Assembly (NCBI RefSeq): GCF_041740695.1
Contig: NZ_JBGSLK010000096.1
Location: forward strand, 1-64,000
Direction: 5' to 3'
Length of the DNA: 64,000 nt
Source: Haliscomenobacter sp041740695
GTDB taxonomy: Bacteria; Bacteroidota; Bacteroidia; Chitinophagales; Saprospiraceae
The notes below the pieces were generated by a model that was not told the origin of the DNA, did not search any database, and worked only from the letters and a program-made list of their open reading frames with translations. The position numbers were made by a program, and so were the translations under genes. Of this stretch, positions 35,578 to 44,675 are shown in pieces. Positions within the stretch are counted from its first letter, which is position 1; each line of letters opens with the position of its first letter.

Positions 35578-37035
35578 ATGACCATTTTTACCCTCGTCCT
35601 TTACGTCGCCATTGTAGCGGCGCTGTTTACTGGGATCACCCAATTTGTATTGAAAAAGGTAAATAACCTTTTAGTGAGCTTTTTGCAACACTTTTGTGGG
35701 GTGCTTTTTGTGTTCTCCGGCTTTGTCAAAGCCATCGACCCACTGGGTACTGCCTACAAGATGGAGCAGTATTTTGCCAAATTTGAAAGCACCTTTGAAG
35801 GCACCTGGTTTTCTTTTGTGGCACCCATGTTTCCATTGTTGACCAAGTACGTCAATGGTTTTTCGGTGTTTATGATCGTTTTTGAAATCCTGTTGGGCGT
35901 CATGTTGATCATTGGTTCTAGTCGTCGTTTTACGGCTTGGGCCTTTTTCCTGCTGGTGCTGTTCTTCACTTTCCTGACCGGGTTTACCTATTTATCTGGT
36001 TTTGTATCCCCCGAAGACAATTTCTTTGCCTTTAGCAAGTGGGGCGAATTTGTAGAAACCAACATGCAGGTAACCGACTGTGGTTGTTTTGGCGACTTTT
36101 TGAAATTGAAACCCAAAGTTTCTTTCTTAAAAGACCTCTTATTGATGATCCCAGCAATCATTTTTATTGTGGGTTTCCGCAAGATGCACCAGTTGTTTAC
36201 GATGCCGACGCGCAGCATTTTGAATGTAGCCACGGTGGCTGGTCTTACGCTATACTGCTTCAATAACTACATTTGGGACATCCCCGCCATCAACTTCCGC
36301 CCATTCAAACCAGGTGTAGATGTGGTGAAACAAAAAGAAGCGGAGGAAAAGGCTTTGCAAGAAGTGAAAATCCTGGCTTACCGCCTGACCGATAAAAAGA
36401 CCAAACAGGTCATCGAAGTACCGTATGATCAATTCCTCAAAGAGTTGGACAAATATCCTGGTGAGAAATACGAATTTGATCAGGTCAAATCCGAGCCAGC
36501 TATTCCGATCACCAAAATCAACGATTTTGACTTGACTGGCCCCGATGGCAGCAGTGTAACTGAAGACTGGAAAGGCATCAAGGGTTACCACTTTATGGTG
36601 GTTGCGTACAAACTTTACGGTGAGGAGTCAGGCACCAAAACGGAAACGATACAGGATACCATTTACAAAATGGGACCCGATTCTACCAAAGTGGTCGATT
36701 CCATCGCTACGCGCACCATCACCAAAAAGTTGTATACCTGGGATGAGGAGTATTTGGCCAAGTGGAAAAAACTGGTCGCAGAAATGACCAAGGCCAAAGA
36801 GGATGGCGCGATGGTGTATGCCATCACCAGCCCTTATGACCCGGTGATGATCGATGCGTTTAAAGAAAAAACGGGCTTTAACTTCCTGGTACTCCGTGCG
36901 GATGATATTTTGTTGAAGACAATTATTCGTTCGAATCCTGGGGTGCTGTTGTTTAAAGATGGAACGATTGTAGAAGATTGGCACATTCGGAAATTCCCTA
37001 GCTTCGAAGAGGTGAAGACGAAGTACATGAAGTAG
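35578..37035 (+). CDS. BT_3928-family membrane protein (DoxX/MauE-like plus thioredoxin-like)
   Basis: The 485-aa product has an N-terminal membrane part with about six helices (1-235) of the DoxX/MauE kind, including GVLFVFSGFVKAIDPLGTAYK and the cysteine pair DCGCFGDFLKL seen in MauE-like proteins. A large C-terminal soluble domain (about 290-485) resembles a thioredoxin fold (GVLLFKDGTIVEDWH near the end) but has no CxxC. In Bacteroidota this family follows DUF1599, as here. A role in envelope redox or in supplying electrons for disulphide chemistry is a guess from the fold. Its TAG stop is part of the GTAGGGGCAACC repeat arm. Confidence 0.8.
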   Translation: MTIFTLVLYVAIVAALFTGITQFVLKKVNNLLVSFLQHFCGVLFVFSGFVKAIDPLGTAYKMEQYFAKFESTFEGTWFSFVAPMFPLLTKYVNGFSVFMIVFEILLGVMLIIGSSRRFTAWAFFLLVLFFTFLTGFTYLSGFVSPEDNFFAFSKWGEFVETNMQVTDCGCFGDFLKLKPKVSFLKDLLLMIPAIIFIVGFRKMHQLFTMPTRSILNVATVAGLTLYCFNNYIWDIPAINFRPFKPGVDVVKQKEAEEKALQEVKILAYRLTDKKTKQVIEVPYDQFLKELDKYPGEKYEFDQVKSEPAIPITKINDFDLTGPDGSSVTEDWKGIKGYHFMVVAYKLYGEESGTKTETIQDTIYKMGPDSTKVVDSIATRTITKKLYTWDEEYLAKWKKLVAEMTKAKEDGAMVYAITSPYDPVMIDAFKEKTGFNFLVLRADDILLKTIIRSNPGVLLFKDGTIVEDWHIRKFPSFEEVKTKYMK

Positions 37036-37126
37036 GGGCAACCCTATGTGGTTGCCCTACAGCGGGCAACCACATAATTTTACAGGCATAATCACCGTAG
37101 GGACAACCACACAGGGTTGCCCCTAC
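37032..37126. repeat. GTAGGGGCAACC inverted repeat on two stop codons
   Basis: The arms 37032-37060 and 37097-37126 are inverted copies of a 29/30-bp sequence starting GTAGGGGCAACCCT, with one substitution and one 1-base gap. The middle includes a further GGGCAACCACAT copy. The first arm contains the TAG stop of the BT_3928-like gene (37033-37035) and the second touches the TAG stop of the TIR-dehydrogenase gene (37126-37128). Confidence 0.87.
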
Positions 37127-40041
37127 TACGGCCGCCCCGAACGATCAATTACCGTCGCACTCGCCTGTTGTGTCCCATAAATCACCACATCCTGGATATT
37201 GACGTGGCCTGGCTGGGTAGCCATGTAAAAAATAGTATTGGCCACATCCTGCGAAGTCAGCGGTTGGAAATCGTTGTAAATTTTGGCTCGATCTGCATCG
37301 CCATCAAAACGCACCAGTGCAAACTCCGTTTCTTCCACGTGACCCGGGGCAATTTGACTCACCCGAATGTTGTATTTGTGCAAATCCAGGCGCATGGTCC
37401 GGGTCAACATGTCGACTGCTGCTTTCGATGCGCAATAGACATTTCCCATTGGGTACGGTTCTTTGCCTGCAATGGAACCAATGTTGATGATATGGCCGCT
37501 GTGTTGTGCAACCATCAGCGGGCTAACGCAACGGGTGAGGTACAACAAACCTTTGATGTTGGTGTCGATCATTTCTTCCCAATGCTCCAGTGAGCCTTCC
37601 TGAATTTCGGACAAACCTTTCGCTTTACCCGCGTTGTTGACCAACAGGTCAATGCTGCGCCATTCTTCAGGCAAGTTCTGGATGTTTTCGGCTACACTGC
37701 TGTAGTTGCGCACATCAAAGACCAGCCCCAGCACTTCAGTGCCAGCCTCAATCAACTCCTGTTTGATCACTTCCAAACGATCTTCCCGGCGTCCGGTAAT
37801 GATCAAACGCCATCCAGCTTGGGCAAAGGTGCGTGCAGTAGCCAGACCAATTCCCGAAGTGGCTCCAGTAATCAGGGCTGTTTTCGCGGGCGCTTTTTCA
37901 ACAGGCTCTTCTTCGATTGGTGCTGCTTCAACCGCCGCTGCTTCCACCTGAGCTGCCTTGGCTTTCAGCAATTCTTCCAGGCGCATGATGTTTTGTTTCA
38001 GGGCCTCGATGGTATCGTGCTCGATGGAAAGCAGGGGGGAAAGTGCCGGAATGCTGAGTTCTTCGGCTACTGCAGCAATTTCTTCTACCGCTTTAGGTTC
38101 TTCCACAGAAATTGGCTCTTCCTCAACAGTTGGTTCTTCAATTGTGGTAGAAACCTCTTCGTTGCTTTCCTCTTCTACTGGCTCAGCGGGAGTGCTCAAA
38201 CCCCGGAAGGCAATTTCATTTTCTGGCGTTTGTAACTCTGGATTGTTCGTGATGGCTGCTTCGTAGTATTCCAACGCTTTGGCGGCATCACCTGCAGTGT
38301 GGTATATCAGCGCCAGGTCATAATTGGCAAAAGGATGTTTGCTTTGAATGGCCAGGGTTTTGAGGAAATATTCCTCGGCTTTGGCGGTTTTTCCCATCAC
38401 ATCAGCCAGGATAGAGGCATATTGGTAATGGGCGTCGGCATTGCCAGGATTGCGTTTGGCGGCTTTTTTGAAACATTTCGCCGCGTACTCCACCTCTTCT
38501 GGGAAGTCGGCTTGTAGTACAGTGCCTAAGCGATAGTACACATCCGTAAAATCGTCGTTGATGTCGATCAGCCGCTCGTAGTGTTTGCGGGCCGCGTTGA
38601 AATCGCCCTGGAGTTCGGCCAATTCGCCCAATAGGAAAAAGGCGGCTTCGTGATCGGGGTCAATTTCGGTGGCCAGTGCCAGTTGTTCGAGCGCCCCGTT
38701 GAGATCGCGGGTATTTTGTGCCAAAATCAACCCATAGAAGTAGTGCAATTCAGCACTGCCTGGGTAGATTTTGATGGCTTGTTTCATGTAATTGATGCCT
38801 GGTTCAACTTGGCCGGAAGCAACCAAACCGCGGGCCTCACGAATGAGGTCACTTACTTTATCGCTGCTTTCTTCCTCTTCATCGTCCTCATCCTCGTCGG
38901 CATCATCATCATCATCATCATCATCATGTTCGTCCTCTTCTTCTTCAGAACTGGAGGCTTCAATCGCTACCTCTTCATTTGCCTGAGCATCAGGAGCATC
39001 CAACGGAGCATCGGTTTGGGTGTCAGCAATTTCGGCGGTTTCAGGTTCAGCCACTTCGTCAAGGCTTGCTTCAGCGCTGACTTCTATTTCTGGTTCAAGT
39101 GCAGGGATTTCCAGCGGAATTTCTTCATTGGCAATCGCTGTGTGTTCCGCAATGACTACGCCGAGGTCTTCCAGGTTTTCGGCCAGTTCGGCACCCGACC
39201 ATTCTTCCTGGGTTTCGGCGGGCTCATGGCTGCTTTCTACCGCTTCGACGGGTTCTTCCACAGGAACAACAGGCTCCTCTGGGGTGCCCTCTATTTCTGG
39301 TTCTTGGAATAATTCAGCAATGGGCGTATCGATAGTCGAGGGTTCAGCTGGTGCTTCTACGCTGATTGTTTCTGTTTCAGTTTCCACCTCTGCCGACGCA
39401 TCTGCTTGAAAATTCAAGTTGGGTACATTGGCTTTAAAAGTAGACCACTCAGCCGCATCGTCCACAAATTCAAAGAAAGCACGGAGATGGTTTTCAATAA
39501 AATCGCTGAATTGGTAGTAGCGCATGTTGCGCAGTACGCGCAGAAATTCACTGGCCTCACTGGAAACCTGGCGGAGGACGCGCAGGTTTTCGTTCAATTC
39601 ATCCCGTTTGTCAGCCTCATTTTCAGCTTCAAACTTGCGCTTTTGGCTGCGCAGATCAAGGTATTTGTTTTGCCAATAATTGATATAGGGAATGATGTCG
39701 CCAATCCGTTCAAACTTGGTGGGAGTGCTGACCCATTGCCCCGTGGCATCATCCTTAGTGCGGCCATCAATGACCAGGGGAAGGATGCTACCCGTTTTTT
39801 GTTGTACCAATTGCAGGGCGCGATTCATACAATGTTCAGAGCGCAGGAAATTGTCGCTGATGAGCAGCAGAATGGTGCCATCAAAGTCGCGTAGTTGTTC
39901 AGCCAGGGTGGCCTCATCCACATTTTTTTTGCAGTAATAGTGGCTTACGCTATAAGAAGTTTGGCTCAGTGCCTTATAAAGCGATTCTGCAACCGGAAGG
40001 TTGTCGATACAATAGGCTAGTGCTATTTTTTTAGTTGCCAT
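37126..40041 (-). CDS. TIR-TPR-short-chain dehydrogenase fusion protein
   Basis: A 971-aa protein with a rare domain order. Residues 1-125 form a TIR domain: KKIALAYCIDNLPVAESLYK, then the LLISDNFLRSEHCMNRALQL region (about 59-78). In NADase TIRs the Cys here is followed by a catalytic Glu (CxxE); this protein has C71-M-N-R74, so NAD cleavage is doubtful. Residues 210-395 are an acidic, low-complexity linker with a run of eight Asp. Residues 395-605 hold five or so TPR units (HYFYGLILAQN, AAFFLLGELAELQGD, DVYYRLGTVL, NYDLALIYHTAGDAAKALEY). A second acidic linker follows. Residues 718-971 are a complete short-chain dehydrogenase with TGATSGIG (725-732), NNAG (802-805), S856 and the Y869-x3-K873 catalytic pair. 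The substrate is unknown. It is transcribed alone and converges with the BT_3928-like gene. Confidence 0.85.
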   Translation of the reverse strand: MATKKIALAYCIDNLPVAESLYKALSQTSYSVSHYYCKKNVDEATLAEQLRDFDGTILLLISDNFLRSEHCMNRALQLVQQKTGSILPLVIDGRTKDDATGQWVSTPTKFERIGDIIPYINYWQNKYLDLRSQKRKFEAENEADKRDELNENLRVLRQVSSEASEFLRVLRNMRYYQFSDFIENHLRAFFEFVDDAAEWSTFKANVPNLNFQADASAEVETETETISVEAPAEPSTIDTPIAELFQEPEIEGTPEEPVVPVEEPVEAVESSHEPAETQEEWSGAELAENLEDLGVVIAEHTAIANEEIPLEIPALEPEIEVSAEASLDEVAEPETAEIADTQTDAPLDAPDAQANEEVAIEASSSEEEEDEHDDDDDDDDADEDEDDEEEESSDKVSDLIREARGLVASGQVEPGINYMKQAIKIYPGSAELHYFYGLILAQNTRDLNGALEQLALATEIDPDHEAAFFLLGELAELQGDFNAARKHYERLIDINDDFTDVYYRLGTVLQADFPEEVEYAAKCFKKAAKRNPGNADAHYQYASILADVMGKTAKAEEYFLKTLAIQSKHPFANYDLALIYHTAGDAAKALEYYEAAITNNPELQTPENEIAFRGLSTPAEPVEEESNEEVSTTIEEPTVEEEPISVEEPKAVEEIAAVAEELSIPALSPLLSIEHDTIEALKQNIMRLEELLKAKAAQVEAAAVEAAPIEEEPVEKAPAKTALITGATSGIGLATARTFAQAGWRLIITGRREDRLEVIKQELIEAGTEVLGLVFDVRNYSSVAENIQNLPEEWRSIDLLVNNAGKAKGLSEIQEGSLEHWEEMIDTNIKGLLYLTRCVSPLMVAQHSGHIINIGSIAGKEPYPMGNVYCASKAAVDMLTRTMRLDLHKYNIRVSQIAPGHVEETEFALVRFDGDADRAKIYNDFQPLTSQDVANTIFYMATQPGHVNIQDVVIYGTQQASATVIDRSGRP

Positions 40042-40101
40042 GGTTTTCTTTCGGTTTCTAGGTTGTTTGGTTTTAAAAATAGACAGTAAATGTTCCGTTT
40101 A

Positions 40102-41448
40102 CTATTGCTGTACGGATTTATTGGTCAAAAGTTGCGATATGAAACGGCTAAATTCCGTTTTAAATTGCCTGTATTCGCTGGTGGCTGGTCCTGCAAAGCC
40201 CGTATGAATGAGTTGCACCCGATCATTTTGGTCAACCACGATCATCGTTGGAAAGGCCAAAACAGCATTGAGCATGGGCAAAACCTGGGAGGCTTCGGCT
40301 TTATTGGAGTTTCCGGCCAGGAGCAATTCATAGTCCATTTTGAAATGTTGCTTGTACGTGCGCAGGGCACCCATGGCCTTTTCTTTGTCTTTGTAACGTT
40401 CAAAGCCCAGGGCAATCACCTCGACGTCCTGATCGGAATGTTCCTTGAGGTATTCCACCAAAAACGCGGTTTCGTCGCGACAATTGGGGCACCAGGTGCC
40501 CATCAACTGGATGATTTTGACCTTGTTTTTGTACCGGGCATCTCTAAGGCTGACTTTTTTGCCATCTGGATTTTCAAAGGAAAAATCAAAACGGTCGTAA
40601 CCGGATTTGAGGTAAGTCAGGCTATTGGCATCGGCCAGTTTGGCCTTGGGGTTGAACTTGGCTTCCCAGCTGGTTTGGTACAAATGCCCGGAGCGGAAAG
40701 AGCCAATCATGCTGCTGTCTTTGGGATCAATTTTGCCCTCAAACAAAAAAGCATGGGTACCGTCGAAGCAGGAAAGGTAAAGTTTATTGGCTTGTACGGT
40801 GCCTTCCAAAAAACGGTAATCGCCCGTTTCAGTCAGGAAGGTGCCGGTCAGGTGATTGCCATTTTGTTTGAACTCCCCAATGCCCTTGTATTCATCAGGA
40901 GTGCCAATTTCAAAGGTGGTTTCCCAACGCCCACTTACATCCATTACGGGTTCTTTGCGCAAATTGGTGAAGCGGTAATCGCGTCCGTGTCGGGCTACAA
41001 AGGGGATGCTGTAATTCTCCTTGTTGCGCACCACCCACTGGCCATCAATGGCATTTTCCAAAAAATATCCTTTAATATAGGAATCGAAGACCGGGAAGTT
41101 GATCAGGATGGTGTCCTTGGCCTGGCTTTTGTCGCGCCCGATCTGGATGTCATCCACCACAATCCGCTCCTCACCATTGATGATTTCGATGTAAAAACTA
41201 TCGGGTGTAACGTATTTTACTTCAAAGAGAAAAGGCAATTCCCCATTGCTGACTTCTTCAAATTTTAAATTGACCTTATCGGGTAGGGGTTCGCCGCGGG
41301 GGTTAGGGTTAATGGGGTTGTTTTCCAGTTTAAGCACCGCCCGCCAAACGCCAGGGGGCAAACCCGTGTAGGGATTTTCTGCCGAAAAAAAACAGGAATT
41401 CAATCCAAAAACTACCAGCAAATACAGAACGGTATGGGCGATTTTCAT
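40102..41448 (-). CDS. TlpA-like thioredoxin-domain lipoprotein
   Basis: The 448-aa product has a lipoprotein signal (VVFGLNSCF; lipid Cys 19), a long N-terminal beta-rich region without recognised family (about 25-290), and a C-terminal TlpA/ResA-type thioredoxin domain (about 295-440) with the redox motif WCPNC in IQLMGTWCPNCRDETAF and the cis-Pro segment LAFPTMIVVDQND. It would sit in the periplasm, anchored by lipid, and reduce or isomerise disulphides there. The gene starts 2 bp after the stop of the upstream hypothetical gene on the same strand, suggesting an operon. The antisense open frame over this gene (40090-41268) is a shadow. Confidence 0.88.
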   Translation of the reverse strand: MKIAHTVLYLLVVFGLNSCFFSAENPYTGLPPGVWRAVLKLENNPINPNPRGEPLPDKVNLKFEEVSNGELPFLFEVKYVTPDSFYIEIINGEERIVVDDIQIGRDKSQAKDTILINFPVFDSYIKGYFLENAIDGQWVVRNKENYSIPFVARHGRDYRFTNLRKEPVMDVSGRWETTFEIGTPDEYKGIGEFKQNGNHLTGTFLTETGDYRFLEGTVQANKLYLSCFDGTHAFLFEGKIDPKDSSMIGSFRSGHLYQTSWEAKFNPKAKLADANSLTYLKSGYDRFDFSFENPDGKKVSLRDARYKNKVKIIQLMGTWCPNCRDETAFLVEYLKEHSDQDVEVIALGFERYKDKEKAMGALRTYKQHFKMDYELLLAGNSNKAEASQVLPMLNAVLAFPTMIVVDQNDRVQLIHTGFAGPATSEYRQFKTEFSRFISQLLTNKSVQQ

Positions 41449-41450
41449 TG

Positions 41451-41984
41451 TTAACTTTTTTCTCCAGTAAAGTAATGCTCTTTATACCGAAAAAGGACGT
41501 TGAAAGTTGTCAAACTGCCGTAAATTTTAGTGATGTACTGCTGCAGGTTGACTTTTTCGGCGTCGCTGAGTTGAGCATTGCCGTTGATGCGTTGTTCGAG
41601 TACGCGCAGGCGGTCGCGGGTCATCACGATTTTGTGGAAAAAATCTTCAATGGGAAGCTCCTTGGCTTTGAGGCTTTTGTCGGCGGGTTGCAGGATCAGG
41701 GTGCCCCCTTCCCAACGGTCGCCAATGGCTACTTCTTCCATGCCTTCGAGGTAGGTACGCAGGATTTTGATCAGCGATTTTTCAGCGGCGCTGAAACTCA
41801 CTGCATCTTCGGCGGGAATGGCTTCCACAATTTCCATTTTCTCGTAATCTTTGCCCACCAGTTTGATGCCATAAAGGCTGAAACAAATGTCGTAGGCCAC
41901 GGCGTGTAGACGAATCACCACCCCATCGCCGTAAGCAGGGTGTTTTACACGGGAACCGACTCCCAGTAGCGTTTGCTCTGACAT
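41451..41984 (-). CDS. Conserved hypothetical protein with SH3/Tudor-like N-terminus
   Basis: The 177-aa product opens with a small beta-barrel-like segment (LLGVGSRVKHPAYGDGVVIR, about 6-45), resembling the Tudor/SH3-like folds of nucleic-acid- or polymerase-binding proteins such as CarD and UvrD tails. A mixed middle and a helical C-terminal part follow (about 110-165; RDRLRVLEQRINGNAQLSDAEKVNL). I know no function. It is the first gene of a two-gene unit with the TlpA-like lipoprotein (2-bp spacing). Confidence 0.6.
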   Translation of the reverse strand: MSEQTLLGVGSRVKHPAYGDGVVIRLHAVAYDICFSLYGIKLVGKDYEKMEIVEAIPAEDAVSFSAAEKSLIKILRTYLEGMEEVAIGDRWEGGTLILQPADKSLKAKELPIEDFFHKIVMTRDRLRVLEQRINGNAQLSDAEKVNLQQYITKIYGSLTTFNVLFRYKEHYFTGEKS

Positions 41985-42088
41985 GGTACTTTGTATTTGC
42001 GGCGGAAATTAAGGAAGAATTGTGGAAAATGATGAAACTGAGGGGTCTTGATTTGTAAAATTTGTTATATTTTGTTTTTTGTATGGGT

Positions 42089-43669
42089 TTAGGAGCTACA
42101 CGACAACATCGAACACCCCACCTTATTCCGCGCCCATTCCGGCCGCTTCACAAACCATTTTTCTTCCATCTCCAGCTGCTCATCATAAGGCCTCTTCAGC
42201 AATTGATACAGCTCATCCACCGTGCTGAAGTCGCCTAGATCCGCCTGATCAATGGCCAATTGGGCCATGTAATTGCGCAATACATACTTTGGATTGGCGA
42301 GGTTCATGGCGCTGCGGCGCTCCTCATCCGTTGCGGTTTCGAGTTGGAGTCGTTCTAGGTAGCGCTTGAGCCAGTCCTCCCATTTTTGTTGCATTGCTGC
42401 ATTCAGTTCTTCAGGTTGGTACATGGCCCCCCGCAAATTATCAAAGAAGATTTCGTTCGCAGGCAGGTCGCCATTTTTGACGACCTTTGACAAGTTTCGG
42501 AAAAAAATGGTCATGTCCGTTTCGGCAGAGGTGAGCAACTTTTCCAATTCTTCCGCTAATTCAGCGTCGTTTTCTTGAGTGGAGACCAGACCAAGTTTAC
42601 TGCGCAGCATGGCCAGGTATTTTTTAGGAAAATTTAGTTGAAAGGCCTCCAGAGAAGCTTCCAATAGTGCGGTATCTTTAACCAGCGGCATCAGCGCATT
42701 GGCCAATTGCACCAGATTCCACAGGACGATGCCCGGCTGCTGGCCGTAGCGGTAACGGCGCTGGGCCCGATCGGTGGTATTGGGCGTCCACTCTGGTTCG
42801 TAGCCTTCCAGCCAGCCGTAAGGGCCGTAGTCAATCGTCAAGCCCAGGATAGACATGTTGTCGGTATTCATTACACCATGTACAAAGCCGACCCTTTGCC
42901 AGTGGATGACCATATCAAGCGTCCGTTGGGATACTTCCTTGAAAAATTCGGCGTAACCCTCTGGTGTGCCCGGCTCAATGTGTGGGAAAAAATGGCGAAT
43001 GGTATAGTCCGTTAAACTCCGCAAGGTTGCTATTTCATCGCGGGCAGTGAAAATTTGGAAATTGCCAAAGCGGATAAAACTGGGTGCTACCCGGCACACC
43101 ACAGCCCCTTTTTCATAAGCAGGGTTGCCATTGTAGAGCATGTCCCGTATCACTTGATCGCCGGTGAGCACTAGTGAGAGTGAACGGGTTGTAGGTACCC
43201 CCAGGTGGTACATGGCTTCGCTGCACAGGTGCTCGCGGACGGAGGAGCGCAGTACAGCCAGCCCGTCGGCGGTTCGGGAATAAGGGGTTTCGCCGGCACC
43301 CTTCAGTTGGAGTGCCCAGCGCTGGCCTGCGTGGACGACCTCGGTCAGGTTGATGGCTCGGCCATCGCCTAATTGCCCGGCCCAGTTGCCAAATTGGTGG
43401 CCGCCGTAACACATGGCATAGGGATTGGTGCCTTCCAGGGTGGCAGCGCCAGAGAAGATGCGGAGAAATTCTTCGGATTGGGTGTCGCCTGCAGCCAGGC
43501 CGATGGCCTCAGTCATTTCAGCGGAAGCGTGGATCAATACCGGGTTGGAAGGCTGTCGCGGGGTGACATAGGAAAAACACGCAGCCCTGACTTGCCGACG
43601 GGTGTTGCTCAAATTCGGATCGGCAGGCAGCTCCTGATTGAAGGTATCTTGTATGTTAAGTTTGTTCAT
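42089..43669 (-). CDS. selO: SelO-type protein adenylyltransferase (YdiU)
   Basis: SelO/YdiU is a pseudokinase-fold enzyme that transfers AMP from ATP to Ser, Thr or Tyr of target proteins and is linked to oxidative stress. From ATG 43669 (MNKLNIQDTFNQELP) it is 526 aa. Family marks: NPYAMCYGGHQFGNWAGQLGDGR, LKGAGETPYSRTADG with the ATP-binding Lys, and HGVMNTDNMSILGLTIDYGPYG with the metal-binding Asn and Asp. The C-terminus ends CSS, the position where animal SelO has selenocysteine. ATG 43711 would add 14 residues not typical of the family. It appears monocistronic. Confidence 0.93.
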   Translation of the reverse strand: MNKLNIQDTFNQELPADPNLSNTRRQVRAACFSYVTPRQPSNPVLIHASAEMTEAIGLAAGDTQSEEFLRIFSGAATLEGTNPYAMCYGGHQFGNWAGQLGDGRAINLTEVVHAGQRWALQLKGAGETPYSRTADGLAVLRSSVREHLCSEAMYHLGVPTTRSLSLVLTGDQVIRDMLYNGNPAYEKGAVVCRVAPSFIRFGNFQIFTARDEIATLRSLTDYTIRHFFPHIEPGTPEGYAEFFKEVSQRTLDMVIHWQRVGFVHGVMNTDNMSILGLTIDYGPYGWLEGYEPEWTPNTTDRAQRRYRYGQQPGIVLWNLVQLANALMPLVKDTALLEASLEAFQLNFPKKYLAMLRSKLGLVSTQENDAELAEELEKLLTSAETDMTIFFRNLSKVVKNGDLPANEIFFDNLRGAMYQPEELNAAMQQKWEDWLKRYLERLQLETATDEERRSAMNLANPKYVLRNYMAQLAIDQADLGDFSTVDELYQLLKRPYDEQLEMEEKWFVKRPEWARNKVGCSMLSCSS

Positions 43670-43750
43670 TGCAATTTTTTTAGAAAACGCTTCAATTGGA
43701 TGCTTGTTCAATGCTGGTGAATTGTAGCATATTTTAATCCTGCATTTAAA

Positions 43751-44629
43751 CTATTCCCGCTGATACACCCGCACATAATCCACCTCGTAAAAGATTTTTG
43801 AAGTGCTTGGCTTTGGCGTTCCACCATTCCGACCCACCGCCAGATTCAGCAACAAAAATTGCGGCTTCAAGAAGGGATTATCGCCATTTGGATTCAGGGA
43901 CTCTTTAAGCGATTGGGTATTCAACAACTCATCATCCAAAAAAACTTGGATGCTTTCCGCCGTCCAATCCATGCGCCAGGTGTGGAATTTTTTGACCCAA
44001 TCCTTGTCCTTGTCGGTGAAATGGGTGAGCGGAAGTTTTTTCTCATTCCATTTGGTTTTGCGACTGACTTGATCGCCCAACCAGGCAAAATTGGCCAAAA
44101 TGGTCGGCGTTTCTTTGACCTGATAAAACTCCATGATGTCGATTTCGCCAGCCATGGGCCAGGGGCCATTGCCTAAAGTCCAGATGGCGGGCCAGGAGCC
44201 ATAGGTGGTATCAATGCGCGCCCGGATTTCAAAACGGCCATACTGCCATTGCTGCAAGCCACGGGTTTGAACACTGGCGGAGGTAAATTCCGAGGCGGGG
44301 CGATTGGTTTTCCAGTTTTTACTGCCCGCCTGGTAATTGGGATTAGTGATGGCTTCTCGTCGGGCTTCGATCAGCAAAACGCCGTCTTTACAATTGGCAT
44401 TGTCACTCTGGTACCATTGTAGTTCTTCGTTGCGCTCGAAGCCCGTTTCATAGCGCCAATTGGCTGGGTTGGGTTTACCGGGTTCGTTGAATTCATCGTG
44501 CCAAACGAGTTTCATGCCGGGGATGACTTTAGGTGTAGAGCTATCGGGACCCCGCGCATCGATCTGGCCTGCTCTTGGAGAAGAACAGGCCATCAAAACA
44601 ATCAACAATAGCGTGCAAAAGATTCTCAT
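43751..44629 (-). CDS. Glycoside hydrolase family 16 lipoprotein
   Basis: A 292-aa endo-acting glycanase lipoprotein (signal TLLLIVLMAC; lipid Cys 15). The GH16 fold is clear: VWHDEFNEPGKPNPANWRYE at the start, the catalytic block GEIDIMEF with nucleophile E162, D164 and acid/base E167, and the C-terminal NLAVGRNGG and VDYVRVYQ. GH16 members cut beta-1,3 or beta-1,4 glucans and galactans (laminarin, agar, porphyran and similar). Which one cannot be read from sequence alone; the next gene is a beta-galactosidase, which favours a galactan or mixed glycan. It lies on the outer surface by lipid anchor. Confidence 0.92.
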   Translation of the reverse strand: MRIFCTLLLIVLMACSSPRAGQIDARGPDSSTPKVIPGMKLVWHDEFNEPGKPNPANWRYETGFERNEELQWYQSDNANCKDGVLLIEARREAITNPNYQAGSKNWKTNRPASEFTSASVQTRGLQQWQYGRFEIRARIDTTYGSWPAIWTLGNGPWPMAGEIDIMEFYQVKETPTILANFAWLGDQVSRKTKWNEKKLPLTHFTDKDKDWVKKFHTWRMDWTAESIQVFLDDELLNTQSLKESLNPNGDNPFLKPQFLLLNLAVGRNGGTPKPSTSKIFYEVDYVRVYQRE

Positions 44630-44675
44630 GTTTTAGATTTTAAGAGCTTGTCTAAAGGAAGGTTTAACGCTATGT

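Noticed and set aside
38870..38960. Acidic run in the TIR-dehydrogenase as a possible frameshift or assembly error
   Set aside because: The frame stays open and similar low-complexity acidic linkers flank the TPRs on both sides; a single-base error would break the downstream TPR and SDR frame.
40090..41268. 392-codon open frame opposite the TlpA-like gene
   Set aside because: Shadow of the real minus-strand gene; same Phe/Gly-rich composition and no homology that I recognise.
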